36,989 bases of DNA from an uncultured Coriobacteriaceae bacterium (GCA_902797175.1 CADBRX010000148.1:1-36989); one strand, 5' to 3'; positions 16,077-26,620 are shown, counted from the stretch's first letter. Made by a program: numbers and translations. Notes: generated from the letters alone by a model not told the origin.

Positions 16077-16496
16077 ATGAGCAAGTACATGGACGAGTTC
16101 AAGGAGTTCATCGCTCAGGGCAACGTCATGGACATGGCTGTCGGCGTCATCATCGGCGGCGCCTTCACGGGCATCGTCACCTCCCTCACCGACAACATCA
16201 TCAACCCGCTCATCACCACCATCACGGGCGGCGGCGCCGACATGGCTGGCTCGCTCGTTATCGCTGGCATGGACTTTGGCGCCCTCATCAGCGCAATCAT
16301 CAACTTCCTGATTGTCGCCTTCATCGTGTTCAACCTGGTTAAGGCCGTCAACAAGTTCAAGTCCACCCTCATTCCGGAGGCCCCTGCCGAGGAGGCTCCC
16401 GCACCCATCTGCCCGCACTGCCTCGAGGAGGTCAAGGAAGGCGCAACGCGCTGCCCGCACTGCGCAGGCGAGATCCCCGGTGGCGCCAAGGCATAA
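16077..16496 (+). CDS. mscL: Large-conductance mechanosensitive channel with C-terminal zinc-ribbon tail
   Basis: A 139-residue MscL homolog with AAGGAG before the ATG at 16077. The N-terminal helix (MDEFKEFIAQGNVMDMAVGVIIGGAF) and TM1 are canonical, and TM2 covers about 67-92 followed by the usual basic NKFK. It forms a pentameric pore opened by membrane tension during hypo-osmotic shock. Unlike E. coli MscL, which ends in an amphipathic helix bundle, this protein has a Pro/Ala/Glu linker and then ICPHC-x10-CPHC (Cys112, 115, 126, 129), a zinc-ribbon pattern. The tail would lie in the cytoplasm. The gene stands alone with a strong terminator after it. Confidence 0.93.
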   Translation: MSKYMDEFKEFIAQGNVMDMAVGVIIGGAFTGIVTSLTDNIINPLITTITGGGADMAGSLVIAGMDFGALISAIINFLIVAFIVFNLVKAVNKFKSTLIPEAPAEEAPAPICPHCLEEVKEGATRCPHCAGEIPGGAKA

Positions 16497-16511
16497 GCCA
16501 CCCACTCATAG

Positions 16512-16563
16512 CTCACGCAAGAAGAAGGGCGACCCCTGGGGGCCGCCCTTCTTCTTGCGTGAG
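16512..16563. terminator. Bidirectional terminator hairpin between mscL and the DUF4956 gene
   Basis: Perfect 20-bp arms (16512-16531 and 16544-16563) enclose a 12-base loop that can itself pair CCCC with GGGG. The arms contain AAGAAGAAGGG and CCCTTCTTCTT. It separates two convergent genes and is likely shared by both. Confidence 0.85.
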
Positions 16564-16593
16564 TACCTGGCCTGATCGCGTTGGAAGCGGCAA

Positions 16594-17277
16594 CTACAGC
16601 TGCTCCAGGACTTCCTGACGCGAGATCGAGATCTCGAGGTTGCCGTTGCGGCAGCGCAGCTCGTCGATGAAGGCACGCTCTGCGGAAGGGCTTGCCATGC
16701 CGACGTTGTAGGTCAGGCGGTAGAGGCTGCCCATGTTGGTCGTCTTGACGGAGAGCAGCCCGTGATAGGTGGTGTAGGTGCGCAGCACGTCATCAAAGAG
16801 CGTGGTGTAGTCAAGGTCCTCGGGAACGGTGATGCACAACGTGCGGTCCGTCTCATCGCTGCCCGACCCAAAGCCGACCGTCTGGTACACCAGGAAGCCG
16901 CCCGCGAGAATGAGGGTCGTCAGCACGGCGTAGCCCACATAGCCCATGCCGCAGACGAGGCCAACCACCATGGCTAGGAAGATGAAGCCGATGTCACGGG
17001 CAGAGCCGGGAACGCTGCGGAAGCGCACCAGGCTGAAGGCGCCGGCGACGGCGACGCCCGTCCCCACGTTTCCGTTGACCATCGAGATGACCACGCTGAC
17101 GATGGCGGGCAGCATGGCAAGCGTCATGACAAAACCCTTGTTGTGGCGGCTGCGGTAGCAGTAGACGAACGCAAGCACAAGGCCCAGCACCAGGGCACAG
17201 GCGACGCTCGTCACAAACGGCATCAGGGAAAGCGTGCTCACGGTGGTATTTGCAGTTGAGTACAGAGAGTCAAACAT
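16594..17277 (-). CDS. DUF4956 membrane protein, partner of the VTC-domain protein
   Basis: A 227-residue protein with AAGGAC upstream of the ATG at 17277. Four to five hydrophobic segments lie between about residues 16 and 135. They include the conserved family stretch AFSLVRFRSVPGSARDIGFIFLAM, and a soluble C-terminal domain follows (about 145-227). In many bacteria DUF4956 genes sit directly beside VTC-domain genes, as here (gap 63 bases to the upstream VTC gene), and the pair is thought to act at the membrane in polyphosphate-related or cell-surface functions; the reaction is not established. They are transcribed together from upstream of the VTC gene. Confidence 0.85.
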   Translation of the reverse strand: MFDSLYSTANTTVSTLSLMPFVTSVACALVLGLVLAFVYCYRSRHNKGFVMTLAMLPAIVSVVISMVNGNVGTGVAVAGAFSLVRFRSVPGSARDIGFIFLAMVVGLVCGMGYVGYAVLTTLILAGGFLVYQTVGFGSGSDETDRTLCITVPEDLDYTTLFDDVLRTYTTYHGLLSVKTTNMGSLYRLTYNVGMASPSAERAFIDELRCRNGNLEISISRQEVLEQL

Positions 17278-17340
17278 GGGAGAGGTCCTTCCTAAGACGG
17301 GAGAGGGCATACAGCGTCTTGAGTTGTGCGGGACAGGAGA

Positions 17341-18135
17341 CTAGGCGACGGCAGCCTTGAGATGCGCCGGGGCCATGTGGCGGTATGCGGGGAGACTCGA
17401 CACCCGCTCCCGCTCGAAAACGGGGGCGGACTGCCTGCGCCTGGACTCGCGGAGGCTGTGGGCGAGCCGCGTCTGATAGGCAGTGCCATACTTCGAGAAG
17501 CTCGTCTTGAAGATGCGCTCGGCAGACAGGAACTTCACCAGCCAAAGCGGCATGGCACCGTCGCATTTGACCTCGAGCAGCACCTTGCCATCCGGAAGAA
17601 TCTGCGTTCCCGCATCACCCAAGGCAAGGTCGAGTCCCTCGGTGCGGTAGCGCACGCGGCGGTCAAAGGTCATGCGAAACTCGTGGTCATGTGCCGCATA
17701 GTAGGCCACGCGGTCATAGGCAATGTAGGTGGCGGGTACCAGGCCCCCATAGCGCTTGATGGAGAAGTCCAGCTCGCGCTCGATCTGGTTCTGAGGGTCA
17801 CCGTTTCCTGCAAGGAACTGCTCCGCACGTGACGCGCTCATTGTGGCGCGGCGCTTGTACACCACGCCGTCGCTCTTCTTCTTGAGCTCCAGAAAGACGT
17901 CCTGGTCCGCCGACGGCGTGCCGTAGCTGCGCACGCGCACCTTCTCCTTGTAGAGCGGCTTCTCGAGCGAGCGGCGGATGAGCAGGCTCGTGGGGGTGTC
18001 GTAGTAGACGTTGCACACCGTGGAGGGGCCATACTGGTCGGGGACCATATATGCGCTCATGGCATGCATGAGGCGCGCGCACTGCTCCTCGGTGATCTGG
18101 TATTTGATCTCGTAGCGCTTGAACGTGAGTTGCAT
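17341..18135 (-). CDS. VTC-domain protein (polyphosphate polymerase-like, CYTH/TTM superfamily)
   Basis: A 264-residue soluble protein. It has the tunnel-fold signatures of VTC domains: FKRYEIKYQI at 5-14 with basic and acidic alternation, KVRVRSYGT, DVFLELKKKSDGVVYKRR and VLLEVKCDG. These supply the Lys/Arg-lined tunnel and the Glu residues that bind triphosphate and divalent metal. Yeast Vtc4 makes polyphosphate from ATP; bacterial stand-alone VTC proteins are less well characterised. A basic Ser/Arg-rich C-terminal tail extends beyond the domain. It is the first gene of a two-gene operon with DUF4956. Two tandem 10-bp repeats lie about 40 bases upstream. Confidence 0.87.
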   Translation of the reverse strand: MQLTFKRYEIKYQITEEQCARLMHAMSAYMVPDQYGPSTVCNVYYDTPTSLLIRRSLEKPLYKEKVRVRSYGTPSADQDVFLELKKKSDGVVYKRRATMSASRAEQFLAGNGDPQNQIERELDFSIKRYGGLVPATYIAYDRVAYYAAHDHEFRMTFDRRVRYRTEGLDLALGDAGTQILPDGKVLLEVKCDGAMPLWLVKFLSAERIFKTSFSKYGTAYQTRLAHSLRESRRRQSAPVFERERVSSLPAYRHMAPAHLKAAVA

Positions 18136-18175
18136 GATGGTCTGTCCCTTCTCGCTGTAGATACGATACGGTGCA

Positions 18176-18195
18176 GACCTTAAAAGACCTTAAAA
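18176..18195. promoter_or_regulatory. Tandem 10-bp direct repeat upstream of the VTC operon
   Basis: GACCTTAAAA occurs twice without a gap (18176-18185, 18186-18195) followed by GG. On the minus strand this reads TTTTAAGGTC twice. It lies 40-60 bases before the VTC start and just past the ligA terminator hairpin, where its T-rich minus strand may also serve as the terminator tail. A one-turn tandem repeat is typical of an activator or response-regulator site, but no regulator is known. Confidence 0.4.
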
Positions 18196-18224
18196 GGACG
18201 TCGCGCGTCACAGACGCGCGACGT
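18182..18224 (-). terminator. Terminator of ligA
   Basis: On the minus strand a 12-bp perfect hairpin (arms 18213-18224 and 18198-18209, loop of 3) is followed by CCTTTTAAGGTCTTTT. It lies 25 bases beyond the ligA stop. Confidence 0.75.
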
Positions 18225-18248
18225 TGCTAGACACAACCTGAAAGAAGC

Positions 18249-20495
<2,247 letters not shown>

Positions 20496-20526
20496 TCACC
20501 TGCGATTTGGCCTCCTACCTTCCTAT

Positions 20527-20621
20527 TAACAAACAATCGATGCATATCAATTACTTAAACAATGCATCTAGCAGGGTGTTTATAAATCAAGTACTCAATA
20601 ACCAAATTTGATTGTTTGTTA
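20527..20621. repeat. 95-bp AT-rich element with terminal inverted repeats (left copy)
   Basis: It begins TAACAAACAATC and ends with the exact complement GATTGTTTGTTA. It contains an internal GATGCAT/ATGCATC pair and a central GCAGG. Length and end sequences parallel the element at 21885-21979 on the other side of the orphan gene. It lies just past that gene's stop codon and upstream of ligA. Confidence 0.7.
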
Positions 20622-20632
20622 TTAAACTTGCA

Positions 20633-21847
20633 TCACACGAGCTCAATATGCTCCCACGCGTCCTCGTCTTGAAGCGACGCCCTAAGCACCTCAAGCTCGC
20701 TCCTCCTCCGCGCTGCCCTGCGAGCAAGACGTCTGCGAGCCTGCACCCCAAGTGCGCCCGGCATTGCCGACCAGAGCAAGTCCTGCCGCATTCTTGCCAA
20801 CTCCCGCACGCGCATGGCGGCACGGGTCATTTTGAACTTCTCTGAAGCACCTCTATCCAAGGCGTCAAGCACCAGGGTCATAAGGTTGTCGAGACCACCC
20901 TTCTCGATAAGATCCTCTTTGGTGACCGAGAAGACAAGACGCCCAGCGGCAGCAAGCTCGCAATCACGACGACGGTCGTCCACGTACTTTTCGCGAACGT
21001 CTTCCAATGCCGCACTCAGCTGTCGTTGAGAAGAATCCTCGCCCGCGTACTCCCTTAGCCTTTGCGCTGCCGAGACGACTTTCCCGAGGTCGAAGTGGTC
21101 TTCCCCGTCGTAGTTGAGGCCAACCGTACCGTTAGCAAACAGCATGTCAGGCACACGAGATGCTCTCGTTGCCTTCTCGGAAACTGGAACACGCTTGTTC
21201 AGAACGACCGGATCAATCCCATATCCACCGTATTCCAGCGGAAGGGCAGCCATCACCGCAACGAGCGCCTCCGTAGGTGACCACGCATTGTCCATCACGT
21301 AGCTCAACGCCTTAGCAGCTCTCGTAATGCCGCGCACGTGCGTACAAAGCTTTGCGAAGGTGCGGATTTTCTCAACAGACGTCACTGGATCGACCCAGTA
21401 CGCCACGTCTCCGTCATGAGGGTCAGCGGGATCGCGGCTAAAACTGCCGCAGAGCTCGCACCCCAAGAGCACAAGATTCATAAGCGGCATGACCTGGGCC
21501 ATTTCGATAAACAGCAGCTCAGGCGATGAAGCCTGGACGCCCTCGCCGAGCGACACGAATGCGCGCTGCATAGCTGGCTGGCTGAACACTTTGCAGGTGA
21601 TGCCCTTCGACTGGAGACGCTCAAGTTGGTCGAGAACCGCAACTTCGAGCATGCAGCCCTGGGGGACATGCCATGAGCCAACGCTCACGTCAGCAAGCAG
21701 CTTTGGCGTAAACCGCTTCCTTTCAGGGCCTGGATCTGGCGGCAGCAGAAGTTCGCGTTCTTTTGGGACGCCATTCTTGCCCGTCAGCCCTTGTCGTGCG
21801 GCCCTAAGAGCCGCGAGCGCCGAGATTCCACAGAGCGCAAGCTGCAT
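20633..21847 (-). CDS. Orphan protein with DUF559/Vsr-like C-terminal fold pattern (Coriobacteriia-type)
   Basis: A 404-residue protein of unknown function; GAGG precedes the ATG at 21847 (a TTG at 21859 is in frame). The N-terminal half holds ISALAALR and SSPELLFIEMAQVMPLMNLVLLGCELCG, which recall AbiEi-antitoxin-like proteins frequent in Coriobacteriia. The C-terminal half has the order S-P-T-E193, N-x-x-V, P-D234, and VGLNYDGEDHF (245-251), followed by a QRLREY helix. This order resembles Vsr/DUF559 PD-(D/E)XK nuclease folds, but the acidic residue usually preceding the YDG turn is Asn245, so activity is doubtful. The tail is very basic (QARRRLARRAARRRSE). It is flanked on both sides by matching 95-bp elements, suggesting a transferred unit. 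Confidence 0.6.
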   Translation of the reverse strand: MQLALCGISALAALRAARQGLTGKNGVPKERELLLPPDPGPERKRFTPKLLADVSVGSWHVPQGCMLEVAVLDQLERLQSKGITCKVFSQPAMQRAFVSLGEGVQASSPELLFIEMAQVMPLMNLVLLGCELCGSFSRDPADPHDGDVAYWVDPVTSVEKIRTFAKLCTHVRGITRAAKALSYVMDNAWSPTEALVAVMAALPLEYGGYGIDPVVLNKRVPVSEKATRASRVPDMLFANGTVGLNYDGEDHFDLGKVVSAAQRLREYAGEDSSQRQLSAALEDVREKYVDDRRRDCELAAAGRLVFSVTKEDLIEKGGLDNLMTLVLDALDRGASEKFKMTRAAMRVRELARMRQDLLWSAMPGALGVQARRRLARRAARRRSELEVLRASLQDEDAWEHIELV

Positions 21848-21884
21848 CGTTCCTCGCAATCGTTATACCACAGTGGGTATAGAT

Positions 21885-21979
21885 TAACATACATTCAAAA
21901 TCTATTTAAAGATTATTGATATAGATACTCGCAGGTAAAAGGACTAATATCAATAGTCATTAACTTTGAATGTATGTTA
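21885..21979. repeat. 95-bp AT-rich element with terminal inverted repeats (right copy)
   Basis: It starts TAACATACATTCAAA and ends with the exact 15-base complement TTTGAATGTATGTTA. An inner ATTGATAT/ATATCAAT pair and a central GCAGG are present. The ends match those of the left copy at 10 of 12 and 13 of 15 positions. It also includes the probable promoter region of the orphan gene or lies just upstream of it. Confidence 0.72.
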
Positions 21980-22043
21980 TGTGAACGGCAAGCAGCCCTG
22001 ATCCCGGTCATCCATGCTGGATCAGTCGTTCTTGTAGCGTGTC

Positions 22044-22250
22044 TTACGCCACGGACGCCTTGTAGCCCGCGTCCTCGACCGCCTTGACGAGCTTCTCGTC
22101 CTTGGTGATGAGGCCAACCTCCATGGTCGCCGTACCCTCGTCGAGGCTCACGGCCACGTTGTGTCCGCCGGCCTTCTCCAGAGCCTCCTTGACGTGTGCC
22201 ACGCAGTGCTCGCACATCATGCCCTCTACGTTCAGGTTTACCGTCCTCAT
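22044..22250 (-). CDS. copZ: Candidate internally initiated CopZ-like copper chaperone (3' end of copA)
   Basis: Within the copA frame, an ATG at 22250 is preceded by a perfect AAGGAGG (22256-22262) with a 5-base gap. It would produce a 68-residue protein, [16 protein letters not shown] onward, matching a free CopZ in length, with Cu-binding Cys13 and Cys16. CopZ carries Cu+ to CopA and CsoR. Whether the domain exists only as the CopA tail, as a free protein, or both cannot be told from sequence. The strength and spacing of the site are stronger than expected by chance inside a coding region. Confidence 0.55.
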   Translation of the reverse strand: MRTVNLNVEGMMCEHCVAHVKEALEKAGGHNVAVSLDEGTATMEVGLITKDEKLVKAVEDAGYKASVA

Positions 22251-24617
22251 GTCTTCCTCCTTGCTGTCTTCAGCCACTTCTTTGACCGTTGTCTCTACAG
22301 GCTCAAGCGGCGCCGCGGACACGGCCTTCCCGCTCGGCTTCCACGTGCGCAGGCGCAGGGCGTTTGAAACCACAAAGACGCTGCTGAATCCCATGGCTGC
22401 CGCACCGATCATGGGGTTGAGCGTGATGCCCCAGGGGCTCAGGGCGCCCATCGCGACGGGGATGCAGATGGCGTTGTAGAAGAGCGCCCAGAAGAGGTTC
22501 TGCTTGATGTTTGTCATGGTCGCGCGGCTGAGCTCGATGGCCGTGGGCACGTCGGAGAGGTCCGAGCGCATGAGCACCACGTCTGCCGAGCTGATGGCCA
22601 CGTCGGTCCCCGCGCCGATGGCGATGCCCACGTCAGCGCGGGCAAGCGCCGGGGCGTCGTTGATGCCGTCACCCACCATGGCGACCTTCTCGCCTGCCTG
22701 CTGGAGAGCACGAACCTTCTGCTCCTTCTCGTCTGGGAGAACGCCCGCAATGACCTCGTCCACACCCACCTGCCGGCCCACGGCCGCCGCCGTGCGCTCC
22801 TGGTCACCCGTCAGCATGACCGTGCGCACCCCCATCTGCCGCAGGCGTGCGATCGCGTCTGCGCTGGTTGCCTTGATGGGGTCAGCCACGGCGACGAGCC
22901 CGAGCAACGCTCCATCGCTGGACACATAGAGTGGGGTCTTTGCCTGCAAGGCGAGCTCGTTGGCGCGGCCCTCGAACGTGGAGATGTCAACCTCCCCCTC
23001 TTCCATCAGGCGCGCGTTGCCCACCAGCGTCACACGCCCGTCGACGGCGGCGACAAGGCCCCCTCCGGGAATCTGCTCGAAGTCCTCAATCGACACGTCC
23101 TGATCAATCCTGGGCGCCACCTCGTCGGCATAGGCACAGATGGCCTGGGCGAGGGGATGCTCGCTCTTGCGCTCGAGTGCCGTGACGGCAAAGAGCAGGT
23201 CGACCTCCTCTTTCCCCTGGGCACAGATGACGTCGGTCACGCGCGGCGACCCCTCGGTCACCGTGCCCGTCTTGTCCAGCACCACGGTCGTGAGCGAGCA
23301 GGCCGTCTCGAGCGACTCGGCGTCCTTGATAAGAATCCCGTTGGCCGCACCGCGCCCCGTGCCCACCATGATGGCCGTGGGCGTCGCCAGGCCAAGCGCG
23401 CAGGGACAACTGATGACCAGCACCGATATGGCGTGCGTGAGCGCGGTGGCAAAGTCGCCCGACAGGGCGAGCCACCCCACCAGCGTCACGGCAGCAATGG
23501 CCAGCACCACCGGCACGAACACACCCGCGATGCGGTCTGCCTGGCGCTCGATGGGTGCCTTGGAGCTGGTTGCCTCGTCCACAAGGCGAATGATGCGCGC
23601 CAGCGTCGTGTCCTCTCCCACGGCGCGCGCCTCCATGACAAACCAGCCACGCGTGCTCACCGTGGCTCCCGTCACCTGGCTACCCACCGACTTCTCCACA
23701 GGCACCGGCTCACCCGTGATGGCGCTCTCGTCCACAAGGGCACTACCCTCGACCACCACGCCGTCAACGGGCAGCGACTCTCCTGCCCGAACGACCACGC
23801 GGTCCCCCAGCACCACCTCGTCGGTAGAGATGACCTGCTCGGAGCCGTCGCGCAGCACCGTGGCCGTCTTGGGGGCCAGGTCCATGAGCTTGGTGATGGC
23901 GTCAGTCGTGCGGCCCTTGGCGCGCGCCTCAAAGAACTTCCCCAGCGTGATGAGGGTCAAGATCATGCCCGCAGAGTCAAAGTAGAGGTTGTGCATGGCG
24001 GCATGGGCCAGCTCCATGTCCATCTGCCCGAGCGCAAGCGCCATCTTGTACAAGTTGACCACGGAAAACGTCGCGCTTGCCGCGGAACCGATGGCAATGA
24101 GCGAGTCCATGTTGGGCGATGCGTGAGTGAGCGTCCTGAACCCCGTGATGAAGTAGTGCCTGTTGACGAACAGGATGGGGATGCAGAGCAAAAGCTGCGT
24201 GAGCGCGTTTGCCATCATGCCTTCCATGCCCGCAAGGCCTGGCAACTCGGGCCAGCCGAACATGGGGCCCATCGCAATGTAGAAGAGCGGAATGGAGAAG
24301 ATCGCCGAGACGACGAGCTGACGGCGCTTCTCCTCGATTGCCTGATCGATGACGGAGTTGGGGGCAGGCGCGGCGGCGGAGCCTGCCTTTGCGCTGCGGC
24401 TACGCAGCGAGGCGCCATATCCCGCCCGCTCGATGGCCGCGATGACGGCGTCAATCGTCTTGGGAGAGCCGTCGTAGGTGAGCTCCATGCTGTTCTTGAG
24501 CAGGTTGACGTTGGCCTCGGTGACACCGGCGCACTCGCCGGCAGCCTTGCCGACGCGCGCCGAGCATGCCGCGCACGTCATGCCCGTTATGTCAAAGGTC
24601 TCCTTTGTGGTAGCCAT
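22044..24617 (-). CDS. copA: Copper-exporting P1B-type ATPase with N- and C-terminal HMA domains
   Basis: An 857-residue heavy-metal ATPase; AGGAG precedes the ATG at 24617. An N-terminal HMA domain has GMTCAAC (Cys15, Cys18). The transport core shows TGEPVP (301-306), the Cu+ site CPC (404-406), the phosphorylated Asp448 in DKTGT, HP (487-488), and GDGINDAP (649-656). It pumps Cu+ out of the cytoplasm using ATP. After the last membrane helix a ~25-residue acidic linker leads to a second HMA domain (790-857, GMMCEHC) that is the size of a complete CopZ chaperone. That domain has its own ribosome binding site and ATG. The gene follows csoR by 10 bases and is controlled by the CsoR box upstream. 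Confidence 0.96.
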   Translation of the reverse strand: MATTKETFDITGMTCAACSARVGKAAGECAGVTEANVNLLKNSMELTYDGSPKTIDAVIAAIERAGYGASLRSRSAKAGSAAAPAPNSVIDQAIEEKRRQLVVSAIFSIPLFYIAMGPMFGWPELPGLAGMEGMMANALTQLLLCIPILFVNRHYFITGFRTLTHASPNMDSLIAIGSAASATFSVVNLYKMALALGQMDMELAHAAMHNLYFDSAGMILTLITLGKFFEARAKGRTTDAITKLMDLAPKTATVLRDGSEQVISTDEVVLGDRVVVRAGESLPVDGVVVEGSALVDESAITGEPVPVEKSVGSQVTGATVSTRGWFVMEARAVGEDTTLARIIRLVDEATSSKAPIERQADRIAGVFVPVVLAIAAVTLVGWLALSGDFATALTHAISVLVISCPCALGLATPTAIMVGTGRGAANGILIKDAESLETACSLTTVVLDKTGTVTEGSPRVTDVICAQGKEEVDLLFAVTALERKSEHPLAQAICAYADEVAPRIDQDVSIEDFEQIPGGGLVAAVDGRVTLVGNARLMEEGEVDISTFEGRANELALQAKTPLYVSSDGALLGLVAVADPIKATSADAIARLRQMGVRTVMLTGDQERTAAAVGRQVGVDEVIAGVLPDEKEQKVRALQQAGEKVAMVGDGINDAPALARADVGIAIGAGTDVAISSADVVLMRSDLSDVPTAIELSRATMTNIKQNLFWALFYNAICIPVAMGALSPWGITLNPMIGAAAMGFSSVFVVSNALRLRTWKPSGKAVSAAPLEPVETTVKEVAEDSKEEDMRTVNLNVEGMMCEHCVAHVKEALEKAGGHNVAVSLDEGTATMEVGLITKDEKLVKAVEDAGYKASVA

Positions 24618-24627
24618 CGTGCGACTC

Positions 24628-24927
24628 CTAGCTGAACTTCTTGAGGAGGTCCATGACCTCGTCGATGACCTCGTCGTCACCCGCCTGGATGCGCTCGGTC
24701 ACGCAGGTCTGGAGGTGGTCACGCATGACGATGCGCGAGATGGACGCCACGGCCTTCTCCACCGCGGCAAGCTGCGTCAGGACGTCACCGCAGTAGCGGT
24801 CCTCCTCGACCATCGCCTTGATGCCGTTCAGCTGGCCGATGGCTCGGTTCACGCGCCTCGTGACGTCACGCTTGAGCTCCTCGGAGCGCGGCGTGTGCTT
24901 CTGGTGACAGCAGGACCCTTCTGCCAT
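24628..24927 (-). CDS. csoR: Copper-sensing transcriptional repressor CsoR
   Basis: A 99-residue DUF156/CsoR repressor; AGGAGG lies just before the ATG at 24927. The Cu+ ligand set is complete: Cys46 (RYCGDVLTQ), His71 and Cys75 (RDHLQTC). Around them are the helical-bundle residues [23 protein letters not shown]. An N-terminal Cys-Cys-His segment (CCHQKH) may add metal contact. CsoR tetramers bind an inverted repeat in the promoter and release it on Cu+ binding. The operator is visible at 24959-24975. It is the first gene of the csoR-copA operon. Confidence 0.95.
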   Translation of the reverse strand: MAEGSCCHQKHTPRSEELKRDVTRRVNRAIGQLNGIKAMVEEDRYCGDVLTQLAAVEKAVASISRIVMRDHLQTCVTERIQAGDDEVIDEVMDLLKKFS

Positions 24928-24953
24928 GTCTCCTCCTCTGCTTGACACAGAGG

Positions 24954-24982
24954 AGAATATACCCCCAAGGGGTATCTGTCAA
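24954..24982 (-). promoter_or_regulatory. csoR-copA promoter with embedded CsoR operator
   Basis: On the minus strand TTGACA (24982-24977) and TATTCT (24959-24954) are separated by exactly 17 bases. The spacer holds the CsoR-type palindrome ATACCCC-CAA-GGGGTAT (24959-24975), whose edge overlaps the -10 box. Bound CsoR would block RNA polymerase directly. Confidence 0.9.
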
Positions 24983-25021
24983 ACCATGACTCACAAGGGT
25001 CCCACCCATTTGAGTCAAATT

Positions 25022-25050
25022 GACTCGGAAGGGAGCGTCCCTTCCGAGTC
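25022..25050. terminator. Hairpin, family 2 palindromic repeat, terminator of the DUF2130 gene
   Basis: Perfect 13-bp arms GACTCGGAAGGGA (25022-25034) and complement (25038-25050) have a 3-base loop. On the minus strand the hairpin is followed by AATTT. It shares the 15-base word GGGAGCGTCCCTTCC with the large palindrome at 35280-35349. A further small palindrome, GAGTCAAATTGACTC, lies beside it at 25012-25026. Confidence 0.65.
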
Positions 25051-25053
25051 AGG

Positions 25054-26466
25054 CTATTCGCCTGGCTCCACCTCGTCAGGCTCGACAGGCGTGTCATCCG
25101 CATCCTCGCGCAGGGCACGTGCCTCGGCAAAGGCGGCGCGCATGGTGGGGTTCTTGTACGTCAGCTTGCGAATGGTAAGCGCGTCAGCCTTGTCGTTGGC
25201 AAGGCGCAGCTGGCGCTCAGACGACGTGAGGCTCTCCTTGACGCGCTGGAGATCTGCGATGGCGCGGTCGATCTGGTCGATGGCATCGTTGAACTTGCGG
25301 CTCGCACGCTCGTAGTTGGCGCCAAACTCGCGCTTGAACTTCTCCATGCGCTCTTCGAAGTGCGTCACGTCTATGTTCTGCTGACGCACCGCGGCCAGCT
25401 CGCGCCGCGCCTCGAGCCCCGCCAGCGCGGCGTTGCGCAGGATGGTGATCATGGGCACGAAGAGCTGCGGGCGGATGACGTACATCTTGGGATACTCATA
25501 GCTCACGTCGGCAATGCCGCCGTTGTAGAACTCGTTCTCGGGCTCGAGCATGCTGACCAGCACCGCATACTCGCAGTTCTTGTTGCGGCGGTCCTGGTCG
25601 AGCTTCTTGAAGAAGTCGGCGTTCTTGTGGTGGTGGACGCTGTCCTCCTCCTCGGTCTTCATCTCGAACATGATGGAGAGGATCTCTACACCGTCCTCGT
25701 CCACCTCGCGATAGACGTAGTCGCCCTTGGAGCCGCCGACCACCTCGTTGTCCTTGTGGAACTCGGCATTTCTGAACGCGGTGGCACGCCAGCGGTTGAA
25801 CTCCATCTCGCAGTGCTGCTCGAGCGACTCGCCAATCAGCTTGGTGGTAAGTCGCGTGCGCTGGTCACGCAGGCGGGCAATCTCGTCATCGCGGTCACGG
25901 AGCTGCGCGTCTTTGTACGCCACCTGCTCGTTCATGCGCACGGTGAGCGCCGCCTCGACCTGGTCGCGCTCGGTCTGCGCCTGCCTAACCTGGCCTTCCA
26001 GCTCCACGACGTGGCGCTCCGCCTCGGCGGTTGCGGTCGCCACGGCCAGGGCCTGCTCTGCCTGGTGCGTGGCCCCCAGGGAGGAGATCTGCTGCTCGAG
26101 GGCGCCAATGCGGGCGTCTCGCTCCGCGACCTGCGCCTCGAGCTGCGCCTGCTCGGCGTCTCTCTCCCTCAGGGCGTCCGACACGGCCCCTTCCACCGCC
26201 AGGCGCCGCGTCTCGTCAAAGGCCGCAACCTGTGCGCTCAGCTGCGCAATCTGCGCATCGCGCGCAGCAAGCTCCTGGTCGCGCTCCCCCCTCGCCTTCA
26301 GGCGCTCTGCCTCGACGGCACGTTCGTGCGCCACCTTGAGCAGGCGCTCCCGCTCGGAAAGGTCGCGCTCGAACTCCGCGTCGCGCACCTGTCTGAGCAG
26401 ATTTGCATATCCCGACTCGTCAACTTGGAAAACCTTGCCGCAGTGTGGGCATCGAATCTCGTTCAT
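25054..26466 (-). CDS. DUF2130 protein: zinc-ribbon, coiled coil and nuclease-like domain
   Basis: A 470-residue protein. The ATG at 26466 is chosen because the family begins with [13 protein letters not shown] and GAGGGA lies upstream. After the CPHC motif (residues 6-9) comes a long Glu/Gln/Arg-rich coiled coil (about 30-220). Then follows the DUF2130 core with [18 protein letters not shown] and [15 protein letters not shown], a D...E-x-K arrangement like PD-(D/E)XK nucleases. [18 protein letters not shown] and [13 protein letters not shown] are also conserved in the family. A second coiled coil closes the protein. Function is not established; DNA or RNA handling is a reasonable inference. 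It is a single gene divergent from the cysteine desulfidase gene. Confidence 0.87.
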   Translation of the reverse strand: MNEIRCPHCGKVFQVDESGYANLLRQVRDAEFERDLSERERLLKVAHERAVEAERLKARGERDQELAARDAQIAQLSAQVAAFDETRRLAVEGAVSDALRERDAEQAQLEAQVAERDARIGALEQQISSLGATHQAEQALAVATATAEAERHVVELEGQVRQAQTERDQVEAALTVRMNEQVAYKDAQLRDRDDEIARLRDQRTRLTTKLIGESLEQHCEMEFNRWRATAFRNAEFHKDNEVVGGSKGDYVYREVDEDGVEILSIMFEMKTEEEDSVHHHKNADFFKKLDQDRRNKNCEYAVLVSMLEPENEFYNGGIADVSYEYPKMYVIRPQLFVPMITILRNAALAGLEARRELAAVRQQNIDVTHFEERMEKFKREFGANYERASRKFNDAIDQIDRAIADLQRVKESLTSSERQLRLANDKADALTIRKLTYKNPTMRAAFAEARALREDADDTPVEPDEVEPGE

Positions 26467-26620
26467 GTGCGCTCCCTCGTAGCCATCCTCTTGCCCATAA
26501 GCATACGTCACGTGCCGGACAACAAAGGCGTCAGGATTGCCAAGCTGTGCCTTTGGGCTTTCCCACGCGCAACGTTCCATGCGATAATGCGCACATACCA
26601 TGTCGCACAAAGGAGCACCC

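Noticed and set aside
20527-21979. Canonical integron attC sites
   Set aside because: The ends do not match the RYYYAAC/GTTRRRY core and no integron integrase is in the window; only the general layout is similar.
23157-24635. 492-residue open frame on the plus strand opposite copA
   Set aside because: Antisense shadow of a clear P-type ATPase with no recognisable domain or ribosome binding site.
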